This document shows positions 33,931 through 43,093 of a DNA stretch of 64,000 nucleotides, piece after piece (the stretch's first letter is position 1; each line of letters starts with the position of its first letter). The translations under genes were made by a program, and so were the position numbers. The notes beneath the pieces were generated by a model. That model was not told the DNA's origin. It did not search any database and was given only the letters and a program-made list of their open reading frames with translations. Origin of the DNA: Marasmius tenuissimus. Its lineage: Eukaryota; Basidiomycota; Agaricomycetes; Agaricales; Marasmiaceae. The stretch is taken from NCBI GenBank assembly GCA_029532415.1, contig JAQOTA010000041.1, positions 1 through 64,000 on the forward strand, written 5' to 3'.

Positions 33931-34224
33931 CAGCCCTTTGCGAAAAGGATGGCATAAGCTGGAAGATGAGATATATAGAAAAAAATGAATCTAGAAGGGC
34001 TGAGCGAGGGGAAGAGATACGAGCAGCAGTAAACCCGCCTCAAACACCTCCAGGTCCACCCCAGACATCTCCGAATTCACTGCAAGCACCTCCGAGTCCA
34101 CATCAAACCTTTCCCGTAAAATGTCACATCGAATGAATGGGCGGACCCGCCGTCTACGTTCACCATTCTATTTTTCTATATCTACAACCTGCAAAATGTG
34201 TGCCAACCTTTTTGCAAAGGGCTG
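33931..34224 (-). mobile_element. MITE-like TIR element, copy 1
   Basis: A 294-bp element bounded by inverted repeats CAGCCCTTTGCGAAAAGG and (reverse-complemented) CAGCCCTTTGCAAAAAGG, flanked on both sides by TA. It encodes no transposase. The TA target site and the length suggest a non-autonomous Tc1/mariner-type element. The interior contains diverged 21-bp repeats (about 34040-34115). It is in opposite orientation to the copy at 40.2 kb. Confidence 0.85.
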
Positions 34225-34617
34225 TAAGAAGTTCGAGATGATTTTAGTCCAGTCGAAGACAATATAAACAAGACTTAGGCTTGTCAACACGGAGTTCACA
34301 AGAGCATTCGAATTGAAGTACAAACTCACTGAAGATTTCAGACAGCGAGAACGCATACAGATAAGACGGCTCTGAAGATGAGAGATGGATTGTCGTAGGT
34401 CGAGTCTCCATGGTTCTGGTCAAAGCCCAACCTGTTAGCGCTCACCGTGGTGTTCCCGAGTCACGTGCTATCATATCTCAGCGGCAGGCAGATCTCGAAG
34501 TTGTCGACTTTGTTCTTTCCCTTTGTCCACTACGAACAATGGGCTCTCGCATTGAATGGCACCGTATATATCCTCAATCTGACCCTTCGTGTCTTCGTCT
34601 CTTCTTCTCACACAATC
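34225..34617. other. Spacer upstream of BTB G
   Basis: Promoter side of BTB G. Its left part (to about 34400) is homologous to 36345-36540 upstream of BTB H, part of a local segmental duplication. A CACGTG occurs near 34462. Confidence 0.5.
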
Positions 34618-35648
34618 ATGAACCGCCAGGTTGCGTTTCCGACTGCATTTCCGACTGCATCCACTCAGTCTCCTCAGAATCTCCCGAAAGCTTGCCAAGG
34701 TACGTCTGGCCTTCACCAACGAACAACCTTTTACTCAAATCAATGTAACCATAAGAGGGTATACGCCTCCTGTAGACGTCGTGCTTCAATCATCCGATGG
34801 CCACTTCCTTGGAGCTCACAGCAGGAATCTCGAGTGGTTCAATGATGGGTTCCCCCTTTCCGGCAGCACGACCCCAAGCCAAATCGTTCCTCTCACGGAA
34901 AATTCATTCACATTGGGCTACCTCCTGAAGTTCACTCATAATCAGCCGGCACCAGATCTCTCGAATTTGGACGTTGATAAGCTGCTTGCTCTCGCTGAAG
35001 CGGCGGACAAGTATTGCAATAGTTTTGCCCTAGCGGCTTGTAGACAACCGATGCAGTGAGTATTGGCTTTCGTTCGGCTTGGGGTGTCAAACTGAACTTT
35101 GGGAAATAGATTGCTCGCTGCTAAGTCGTGCGAAGATGCCCTCAAGATATTGCGTTTCAAGCTAGCCCATCAAGATTTCGAGGGCATCGACCCCATTTCA
35201 GCCAGAACTATCAGACTTCCTATCATACATGTCCTGGAGTTTTTCGGGCGAGATCTTGGGCTCGAAGGTGTTAGATGGGTAAGCTGAATCTATCAGGCTC
35301 TAAGTCACGGCTCAGCTGAGTGATCCATCTAACCCCTGCCCCTTCAAGGTCCACCTTCGACAGAGATGGCAGGAGTTTACTGATCAGTACCACCAAAAAT
35401 TGAAAACCGAACCTAAACTGGCTACTCCAAACTATGGGTTCTGCTCGCGCAGAGTCCGGCCTCTCAGAAAGGTCCTGGAGGTAGAAGTTCCTTCGATGGA
35501 GCGGTTCACCGCATTGGCAGAAGCACTCAATACCGAGTATTGTGACACCTGTTGCGCTACTAGCTGCAAACCATATGAGAAGTGGTGCCAGGGCGTCCAG
35601 AAAACTCTTCAAACACCTCCAATGTGGTCCCAATCGATGATGTTTTGA
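34618..35648 (+). CDS. BTB/POZ domain protein G
   Basis: Four-exon BTB protein closest to H. Exon 1: MNRQVAFPTAFPTASTQSPQ then NLPKACQ. Exon 2: YTPPVDVVLQSSDGHFLGAH, NLEWFNDGFPLSGSTTPSQI, YLLKFTHNQPAPDLSNLDVD, AEAADKYCNSFALAACRQPM. Exon 3: LLAAKSCEDALKILRFKLAH, DFEGIDPISARTIRLPIIHV ending with VRW. Exon 4: VHLRQRWQEFTDQYHQ, PLRKVLEVEVPSMERF and the cysteine tail CDTCCATSCKPYEKWCQ, ending WSQSMMF. Open throughout, about 290 residues. Upstream lies a copy of the AT-hook gene 5' half on the other strand, and the same arrangement is repeated at H. Function inferred from the BTB fold only. Confidence 0.87.
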
Positions 35649-35940
35649 TATGCAAGGTTAGGTCGCTCGATCCGCACCGCAAATCCTGCATTGCGTTGAC
35701 ACCATCCTACAGAGACGCTTCGCGAAACTGATGATATCTTCTCCGATAGGATTGATAAATTATTGCTGCGGGAACGACGTTGATTCTATCCTTTGACTTT
35801 GCGCTTTTAGTTCTTCTGTTTTTGTGTCCCACGAACCCAATCATTATTATCAATCTTACCCGACAAAGACGCCGAACAAGTACCATCTCCCAAACTTACC
35901 TTCGCATGTCCGCGTTCGCTGAGCAGTATCAATCCCAACG
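35649..35940. other. Spacer after BTB G
   Basis: 3' flank of BTB G and the truncated end of AT-hook relic F. No coding signal. Confidence 0.4.
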
Positions 35941-36330
35941 ACATTGGGTTTGATTTTCTCTGTATCGTACTCCAACTGCAGTTCTCACGAGAGCTGTCCG
36001 GTGACCGGAGCTGAGGTGGTGTCTTTTCGTGCATCGGAAGCATTACAGAAAGTTGCGGATGTTCATCGCGCAACCCGGTGAACGTTCGCGTTCCATGGCT
36101 GTCTTGTCTCTGAGCCCTTCGATCTACCTCTCTTCTTTGACAGCACAGCCATCTCCTGTGAATAGATGAGCTTTGACCTCGCCCAATCGAGGTAAAAAGG
36201 CGACTCACGCGGCAAAGCCGAGGATGAGGCCGAGAACGACCAGGAGTTGATTGAAGCCCATCGAAGGCGCCTGGCGTTACTGATCCATGGTATCCTTTTA
36301 GCGGCACAACAGATATTATTTTCAGAAGCT
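35941..36330 (-). pseudogene. AT-hook relic F (5' half only, no BTB)
   Basis: Fragment homologous to the first two exons of pseudogene E. GAFDGLQSTPGRSRPHPRLC matches GASDGFSTPGRSQPH of E but has no start codon in frame. An equivalent intron follows, then LSKKRGRSKGSETRQ, where the GRP core of the AT-hook has become GRS. The frame then breaks, and no BTB homology follows before BTB G. Clearly non-functional. It matters because it preserves the pre-insertion form of the MITE site. Confidence 0.65.
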
Positions 36331-36727
36331 CAAGGCGACTTTTGTCCAGTCGAAGGTAGCATAAATAAGGCTTAGCTTGCACGGTGGTCACATCGAATAG
36401 TCGTTCCGACTCGTCATGGAGAACAAATAACTCACTGAAGATTGCAGAGATAGAAAAAATATGTGTGTGGCTGAGACGTAGAATGATTTTGAAGATATTA
36501 TCGAGGTGTAAAGTCGTAACCCTCGATGGGTTTGGTCGAGGACTTGTTGACTTCAAGTCTAGCGATTCTTCGTGAAAGCGGCACGTGTGCCACGTGCCGA
36601 TGTTAGAGCGCCAGGTACCGGCAGATTATTTTTGACTTTCAAATTCACGCTGTTCGTTACTCAACAACGCGCAACTCAAATTTCGACCGTCTGCCTCGAA
36701 ACATTTCGCCTTTCTCTTCCTACACTC
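36331..36727. other. Spacer upstream of BTB H
   Basis: Homologous to the spacer upstream of BTB G but without the MITE. Two CACGTG hexamers lie close together at about 36582-36596, roughly 140 nt before the ATG of BTB H. Confidence 0.45.
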
Positions 36728-37750
36728 ATGGAACGCCAGACTGAGTCTTCGGCTGCATCTACTGAGCCACAGGATTCTGCAAAAATTTGTCAAGGTACGT
36801 CTGACTTTCACCAGTCTTCCGCCTAAGTTCTAGTACTGAAACTACTTTAGCTATTCCAGGGTGTGCGGTTCCTGTAGATATCGTGCTCCAGTCATCCGAT
36901 GGTCACTTTTTTGGTGCTCACAGCAAGAATCTCGAGTGGTTCACCGAAGGGTTTCCCATGGCTGGCAGCACGACCCCAAGCCAAATTGTTCCTCTCGCAG
37001 AAAAATCCACAACGTTAGGCTACTTCCTGAAGTTCACCCATAATCATCCCGCACCGGACCTCTCACCTATGAACGTCGATCAGCTGCTTGCTCTCGCCGA
37101 GGCGGCGGACAAGTATTGCAATAGTTTTGCGCTAGCGGCCTGCAGGCAGCCGATGCAGTGAGGACCGCTTTCTTCCGGTTTGGTGTGCTCAACTAAGGTC
37201 TCTTTGAATAGACTGCTCGCTACTCAATCATGCGAAGATGCCCTCAAGATATTGCGGTTCAAGCTGATTCATCAGGACTTTGAAGGTGTCGAGCCCATTG
37301 CAATCAGGACAATCAAGCTTCCTATCATACACGTTTTGGAGTTTTTTGGACGCGAGCATGGGTCTGAAAGTGTCAGATGGGTAAGCCAGATTGTTCAGGA
37401 TTTGAGTTGCAGTTGTATTGAGTGTTTACCCCTCCGACAAGGTCCACTTTCGGCAGAGATGGCAGGAGCACACCGAACAGTACAATAAAAAATTGAAGAT
37501 TCAACAATCCCAAACGTTCAGTTTTGGACGCCACGGTGACAACTGCTCGGACAAAATCTCACCTCTTAGGAAGGTCCTGGAGACAGAACTTCCGTCATTA
37601 GAACGGTTCAATATATTGGCGAGTGCGTACAGCACCGGGCAATGCAACACTTGTGGCGCCAATAGTTGCAGAGTCTATGAAAAGTGGTGCGAAGACGTCC
37701 GGAAAGTGGTTAAATCGCCCCCAGCATGGGCTCAGTCGATGTCGTTTTGA
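36728..37750 (+). CDS. BTB/POZ domain protein H
   Basis: Sister of BTB G with the same four exons. Exon 1: MERQTESSAASTEPQDSAKI. Exon 2: IPGCAVPVDIVLQSSDGHFF, NLEWFTEGFPMAGSTTPSQI, YFLKFTHNHPAPDLSPMNVD, AEAADKYCNSFALAACRQPM. Exon 3: LLATQSCEDALKILRFKLIH, DFEGVEPIAIRTIKLPIIHV. Exon 4: VHFRQRWQEHTEQYNKK, PLRKVLETELPSLERF, and the tail CNTCGANSCRVYEKWCED ending AQSMSF. Open throughout. The BTB exon is nearly the same as in G while the last exon differs more, so the C-terminal region evolves faster. G and H together with their AT-hook relics form a tandem duplicated block. Confidence 0.88.
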
Positions 37751-38163
37751 TGGGTAAGTTGGTCGATCCACTTTGCAGAACATTGACCGAGTTGACGCCA
37801 CTTCACCTAGATGATCTAGTAGAATGAATCCCGATATGACGACGTTCATTCCATCGTTTCTCTGTCTCTCACATATCGTCTGATGAATCTCAATGATGTT
37901 ATCATTCTCCCGCGACGACACAACTCGATATCGCGATTAACGTCAACGAGCTATCAAGCTCGGCAACATTACGGCTGAAGCGTCGCCCCATACAGTACCG
38001 ACAGATATGATGAAATTTCGAAGGGTCTATTGATATTGACTGAATACCCGGACACAGGTAAGCCTTCCGCGCACGAGACGTCCGGGAAGGGTCGGAAAAA
38101 GTGATGCTGGTATTTCTGAGCTCTTGACATTCGGATTCTTCGTTTCCAAGACCTCTGAAACGC
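37751..38163. other. Spacer between BTB H and I
   Basis: No gene or repeat recognised; holds the promoter of BTB I. Confidence 0.45.
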
Positions 38164-39191
38164 ATGGCTGGTGCAAAGTCTCCCTGTGAGGAGCAGCCCA
38201 TCGCCTGTGAAGGTATAGCTTCCACTTTGAATCGCAGTTTTGTGTATGACTATGCTGATACTTAGCCGAGATAGCTAGCGAAGAATGTAACCTACCTGTG
38301 GATATCGTCTTCCAGTCTGCAGATGAAAGGCAATTTGGAGCCCATATAAAAAACCTGGAGTCGTTTGCTGAAGGGTTCCCGCTCGCCGAGAGCACCACTC
38401 ACAGCGGCATTGTTCCACTCGGCGATAGAGGAGAAACCCTCCACTTGTTCCTCAAGTTCACCCATAATCAGCCTGCTCCTGACTTGTCCAGCCTCGACAT
38501 TGACGGCCTGCTTGACCTTGCTGAAGTAGCTGATAAGTATGGAAACCACTTCGCGTTGGCTGCGTGTAGACAGCCCATGCGGTGAGTACTCTCGAATATC
38601 TACTCACATTGGTCGTATCTGGATGGCCGCAATGTCCAGGTTATTAGCGGATGAATCCCCTGATAATGCTCTCAAAGTCTTGCGGTTCAAAGCGATCCAT
38701 CGGGACTTCGAAGGCATCGACGTTGTCGCTGTGAAGACCATCAACTTTCCTATCATACACGTCCTCAAGGTCTTTGGACAAAACCACACGCAAGAATTCG
38801 CTGTCTGGGTACTCTATCGATGTTTCCTCGTATTCTGTACAGTACGCTCACTCCTCGATAGATACAATACCAACAGAGCTGGAAAGATTTTACGAACCGA
38901 TATCTTTCCAGAGTACAGGCTCAGCCGATCGACACCAGCGAGTGCGCTCATACTTCGTTCCCGCCGAACGTCATTTGTCCCATCACGACTAGTCGACGAT
39001 TGATACCCCTAAGGAGGGCGATGGAGACTGGTACGCCATCACTGGAGCGATTTGATCTGCTAGCGGAGGCTTGTAGCACCCTTCCTGATAGCAATTGCGA
39101 TCCTCGATGCAACGCTTTCGATAACTGGTGTAAATCAGTTCGGGATGTGCTCAGGAAGCCGCCTTTGTGGTGCAACTTTCTATCCTTTTGA
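38164..39191 (+). CDS. BTB/POZ domain protein I
   Basis: Four-exon BTB protein. Exon 1: MAGAKSPCEEQPIACE. Exon 2: ASEECNLPVDIVFQSADERQ, NLESFAEGFPLAESTTHSGI, LFLKFTHNQPAPDLSSLDID, AEVADKYGNHFALAACRQPM. Exon 3: LLADESPDNALKVLRFKAIH, DFEGIDVVAVKTINFPIIHV. Exon 4 starts SWKDFTNRYLSRVQ and ends with CDPRCNAFDNWCKSVRDVL and CNFLSF. The last exon resembles that of gene B (IPLRRAMETGTPSLERF), although B lies 12 kb away, which shows how mixed the array order is. Open throughout, about 285 residues. Confidence 0.87.
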
Positions 39192-40222
39192 CGAGGGACC
39201 TTCACCAGTGACAAGGCCGCAGTAACTACGAGCCAATGTACCCTTGGGGATTGCCATCGTGTTATGGTACAGCCAATGACGATGCTTGCGAGAAACCCAT
39301 CTCCATGAAAATTCTTACGCTCACAATGATACGACATACGGAGAACGGTCTTTACGCGATGTGGTGATCACGGCGAGTACATACTACCACGACGTCCGCA
39401 AGCCTCGGACCCACAAACATCCACGCCCCCGGCCCGGACACCCTATTCAATCGAGACCTCCGCTGGCACACATATTGATTTGCCTTGGGAAATCTGCAAC
39501 TCCAGCCCAAATCAGATTTGTTCTCTACCACATTGGTCGAATGAGTGCGAACGTGAATCAAGTTGGTAAGGGACATTAAATCTCCTGGCAATCGGTGTCC
39601 AAGCATGTGTCCTTCTAGAGTTTCACGAGCAAGGGACTATACTCGGCTCGTGAAGGAGATGCTCGACCTCTTGCGATGAACCTGGAATACAACCTCGATT
39701 ATACCCTGTCGTTCTGCTTATCTCCCATCTCTGGGAATGAAGCCTACTGCTCAAATACCCAAGGTTTAGTCGACCTGCCGGAGGCGGGTCAGGGACTTCT
39801 CAGTCTCGTAAGAGATATTCTTACGGAAGAGCTTACAGACTGAGGTTACTACGAGGGCCCTGGAAAGAGGGGTTTGAGTAAAGTTCTCATCCTCCTTTTA
39901 CAGCTCTATCGTCACCAGGTCGCATCGATCTTTAAATAATACCAAAGCATGTGAGCCGAGCTCGGAGGTTTACCTGATCGACTCTATGTATGTCAATTAC
40001 TCTACCTCCCTGGGCGTCGTGATAGAATGGCTCATCCCTCGCGTGCAACTCGGACGTGAGATGTTTCCGGTCTGAAATATATATGATTCAAGAGCCAGTA
40101 AATCGCAACATACAGCCATGGCTATGCAACGATTTCCGAGACGGCTATCGGGCTTCATGATCAGCCAATGATCACTCAGAGTGTTTCAATGTGGGTCGGA
40201 GTGCAACTGCCAAGGGATATTA
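39192..40222. other. Intergenic, nothing recognised
   Basis: No coding or repeat signal between BTB I and the second MITE copy. Confidence 0.45.
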
Positions 40223-40579
40223 CAGCCCTTTGCGAAAAGGTTGGCACACATTTCACAGGTTGTAGATATAGAAAAATAAATTGGCGAACGTAGATGGCGG
40301 CTCCGCCCCGAGGTCAGCATCCGGTCGATGTTTGGGACATTTTACGGGCGGGGTTGAGGCGCGTTTTGAGGGGCGGTCGTAGGTAAATGTGGCTTCGAAG
40401 ATGTTTGATGTGGCCTCGGAGATGTTTGATGTGGATTCGGAGGTGTTTGAGCTGGACTCGGAGGTGTTTGAAGCGGGTTTACTGCCGCTCGTATCTCTTC
40501 CCCTCGCTCGACCCTTCTCCATTTATTTTTCTATATATCTCATCTTCCCAGCTTGTGCCATCCTTTTCGCAAAGGGCTG
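40223..40579 (+). mobile_element. MITE-like TIR element, copy 2
   Basis: A 357-bp copy of the element at 33931-34224, in inverse orientation, with the same TIRs (CAGCCCTTTGCGAAAAGG) and TA on each side. Internal landmarks in common include a GATATATAGAAAAA stretch near one end and a GAACGTAGA-GGCGG segment near the other. It is longer than copy 1, mainly through better preserved internal tandem repeats. Confidence 0.87.
40386..40469 (+). repeat. 21-bp minisatellite inside MITE copy 2
   Basis: Four consecutive 21-bp units starting at 40386, 40407, 40428 and 40449, with a consensus of GATGTGGACTCGGAGGTGTT plus T. A fifth partial unit follows. On the opposite strand the array encodes a Ser/Asn/Thr-rich heptapeptide repeat, which explains the open frame there. 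Confidence 0.8.
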
Positions 40580-41486
40580 TAAGCTTCGAGCTCAAAGTTC
40601 AACCTCAATCCAACCGAGTCGCAAGCTATCTAGTCTGATTAGTACCGTGCAACAATTTTTGTCAACCTGTCCTCTACATGATAATCAATACATGCTCGTC
40701 GCTGCTACTATGGCGAACGGTTGTGGCCCTGATAATATAGAATGGCGCCCAAACAAGGCGCTTCCGGGCTCCCCGACTTTATCGATGTCGGCGTAGATTC
40801 AGAGTGTCCTTCCGAGCGCACACTTACACCCCATTCTGTCCCCCAACGTGAACACACCGCTCAGATTTTATTTTGTTGCGGCCAGACCTTCAATGGCGGT
40901 CCCGATTGCCTCCTATATTTTCTCAACTCAACAATATACGCCACGCTGTGCGAGTAGTATCTTCGATCGTGTCAAGTCATATAAGGCTATAGTGTACGGG
41001 TCATGGTCAACCTTCAACTATGTATGATCTTGTAGAACATGCACGACGGCGGGGGCTCAGGTTGTCCGGAACGTGGATTGTGTCTAAGTCTCGCGAGATG
41101 TAAATCAGGACTCGTTTTTTTCTGTACCAACGCTCGCCTTCATTATCAAGCTAGCTTCATGACAACTCGTCGTGTAAGAGAAGGCGCAAGCGTGGACCTT
41201 TGAGTTGACCAAAACACCGGCTGTGACCGTTCTCCTCGCGGCTGTGCGAATGTATAGCGGTGTCCCTTAGGCCTCACATGCGACGCCGAGTTCTTGGCAT
41301 GCATGTCGCTGAAAGTTTGAGACGCACGGGGTAATGAGATCTGAATTCGAATTAGACAGGGACACAACAGCCTCGAGAGACTGGGGAGTATATAGGGTAG
41401 GCAAATGTCCCAGTATTCCTCATCCTTTCCCTTTCCCTTCCAGTTCCTTTTCTCTTCTTTTTATTATTCCTTCTTCAATTTGCGAC
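40580..41486. other. Intergenic with promoter of the surface protein gene
   Basis: No gene recognised. A TATATAGGG element near 41388 lies about 95 nt before the next ATG, followed by a pyrimidine-rich CCTTTCCCTTTCC stretch typical of fungal core promoters. Confidence 0.5.
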
Positions 41487-43093
41487 ATGATCACCCTCTC
41501 CACCATACTCTACCTTAGCACTGTAGTGTCCGGGGTTGCATTTGCTAAACCCACCCTTTCGGCGCGTCAGACGACAACATGTTCACCGAACTTCAACCCA
41601 AACAACCCCTTCGATTGGAATAACTCTGAGAACCTTGGGTTCTCCGACGGTGTCAAGTCAGGCTCGGGTCTCCTCAAGATCCAGCCCCTCGGTCTGTTCA
41701 AGTTCACAAAGGTGAACTCTTCACCCCCTTCCTTCTATATTCAGTAAGTGGCTCGTTGCTTCAATATTCACGAAAATCCTCACCAGTTTATACCAGATCA
41801 TTCGAAGACCAGAACCTTGCCGTCGGACTGCGTTCGAACAACTCGCTGTTCTTGACCGAAAACAAGAATGAGGGGTGCGTTCTTGTTCTAGACTATGTCT
41901 CTACCTTGCCGATCCCAACCGCCTCCTATCTTCAGGAACACCAAATTCATCATTGAATGCGGTGACTGTGGGCAATCCGTGAACGACAACTGCTTTATGA
42001 AGCTCGCAGACAAGCCCGACTTGTGTGTACAAGTCGGTAACAACGCTCCCAGCAGAGGGTCAGCAGGAGACCCTGTCTTTGTTGCATCGCCTTGCCGTAA
42101 GGACGACAGTCAGCGTTTCAACTACTTCACCCGGGAAAAGCCCAGCAAACCCATCACGCCTCCGACCACGCCTTCTACTACCACTCCGGCTAACCCACCA
42201 ACTCAAAGTGTCTGCAATCCCAATTTTGAGGGTGAGGGTGTCCGGGTTGCGAACAGTGCCACCTACTGGGGTGCCCCGAAGTTCGAGAACAATGCAGATC
42301 TCGCTGGAGATTGGGATTTCAATATGCGTCTAGAGATTCGGTTTGAGCAAACAGGATCGCCTAAACCCTACTACGTCGCAAAGTAAGTACCCCCCTAGTG
42401 ATCTCTCGATTGTGCTCGTACCCATTGACACATCATGTGTAGATCATTGAACGGTACCAACCTTGCTGTCGCTGTTCGTCCCAATGGAAACCTCTACTTC
42501 GTCAACAACTTGGACGTTAACAACGCGTGAGCACCGATACTTCCAGAACGATAAGTAGAACGTTTACTTACCTCTCCACGTCTAGTCGCCATAAGTTCAC
42601 CATTGAGTGCAAGGCCTTCTGCAAGAGTGCCAGCTCTGTCGCTCCTGGTGACCTTCCCGCCGATGGATGCAACATCAAGTCCGTCTTTGATAACAAGTGT
42701 GTTCAGATCGGCAAAGGCCCATCGGCAGGACAGAAGGGAGATCCCATCTTCGTCGCCGACTGCGACGGAACTGACAGCCAACGATGGAACTTTTTGTCTT
42801 CGCCCTTCAAGCTCACAGGACGTCCAGTTTCTTCGGGCACTAGCAACACTAAGACCAATGTCGCCGCTGCTGTCGGAGACAGCGACTCGGTCAACTTGGA
42901 CGTGAAGACTTTGATCACGAACAGCTATATCGTTATCGGACTACTGGCGGGCATTCTCATCGCGCTCGTCGCGGTTGCTATCGTCTCCAGCAGGGGTTGC
43001 TTGAAGGGAAGGGATTCAAAGCCCAAATATTCGTTCGTGGCTGGAAAGGAGAGCGAGGCTTTCACCTCGCCTAGCGGAAGATACAGTGATTGA
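41487..43093 (+). CDS. Cell-surface protein with duplicated ricin-B-like module and one TM span
   Basis: Type I membrane protein of unknown ligand. The ATG at 41487 starts a signal peptide (MITLSTILYLSTVVSGVAFA). Two homologous modules follow. Module 1 runs from CSPNFNPNNPFDW through SFEDQNLAVGLRSNNSLFL and KFIIECGDCGQ to DSQRFNYF. Module 2 runs from VCNPNFEGEGVRVANS through LNGTNLAVAVRPNGNLYFVN and KFTIECKAFCK to DSQRWNF. Both contain LCVQVG/KCVQIG, GDPVFVA/GDPIFVA and the QRW/QRF signature of beta-trefoil lectin repeats. A Pro/Thr-rich linker joins them. Introns fall at equivalent places in both halves. A transmembrane helix (YIVIGLLAGILIALVAVAIV) and a short basic tail end the protein. Carbohydrate binding is an inference from the QxW-like motif. 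Confidence 0.78.

Noticed and set aside
40253..40522. Minus-strand Ser/Asn/Thr heptapeptide-repeat protein
   Set aside because: It is the translation of the MITE's 21-bp minisatellite, with no start context or conservation as a protein.
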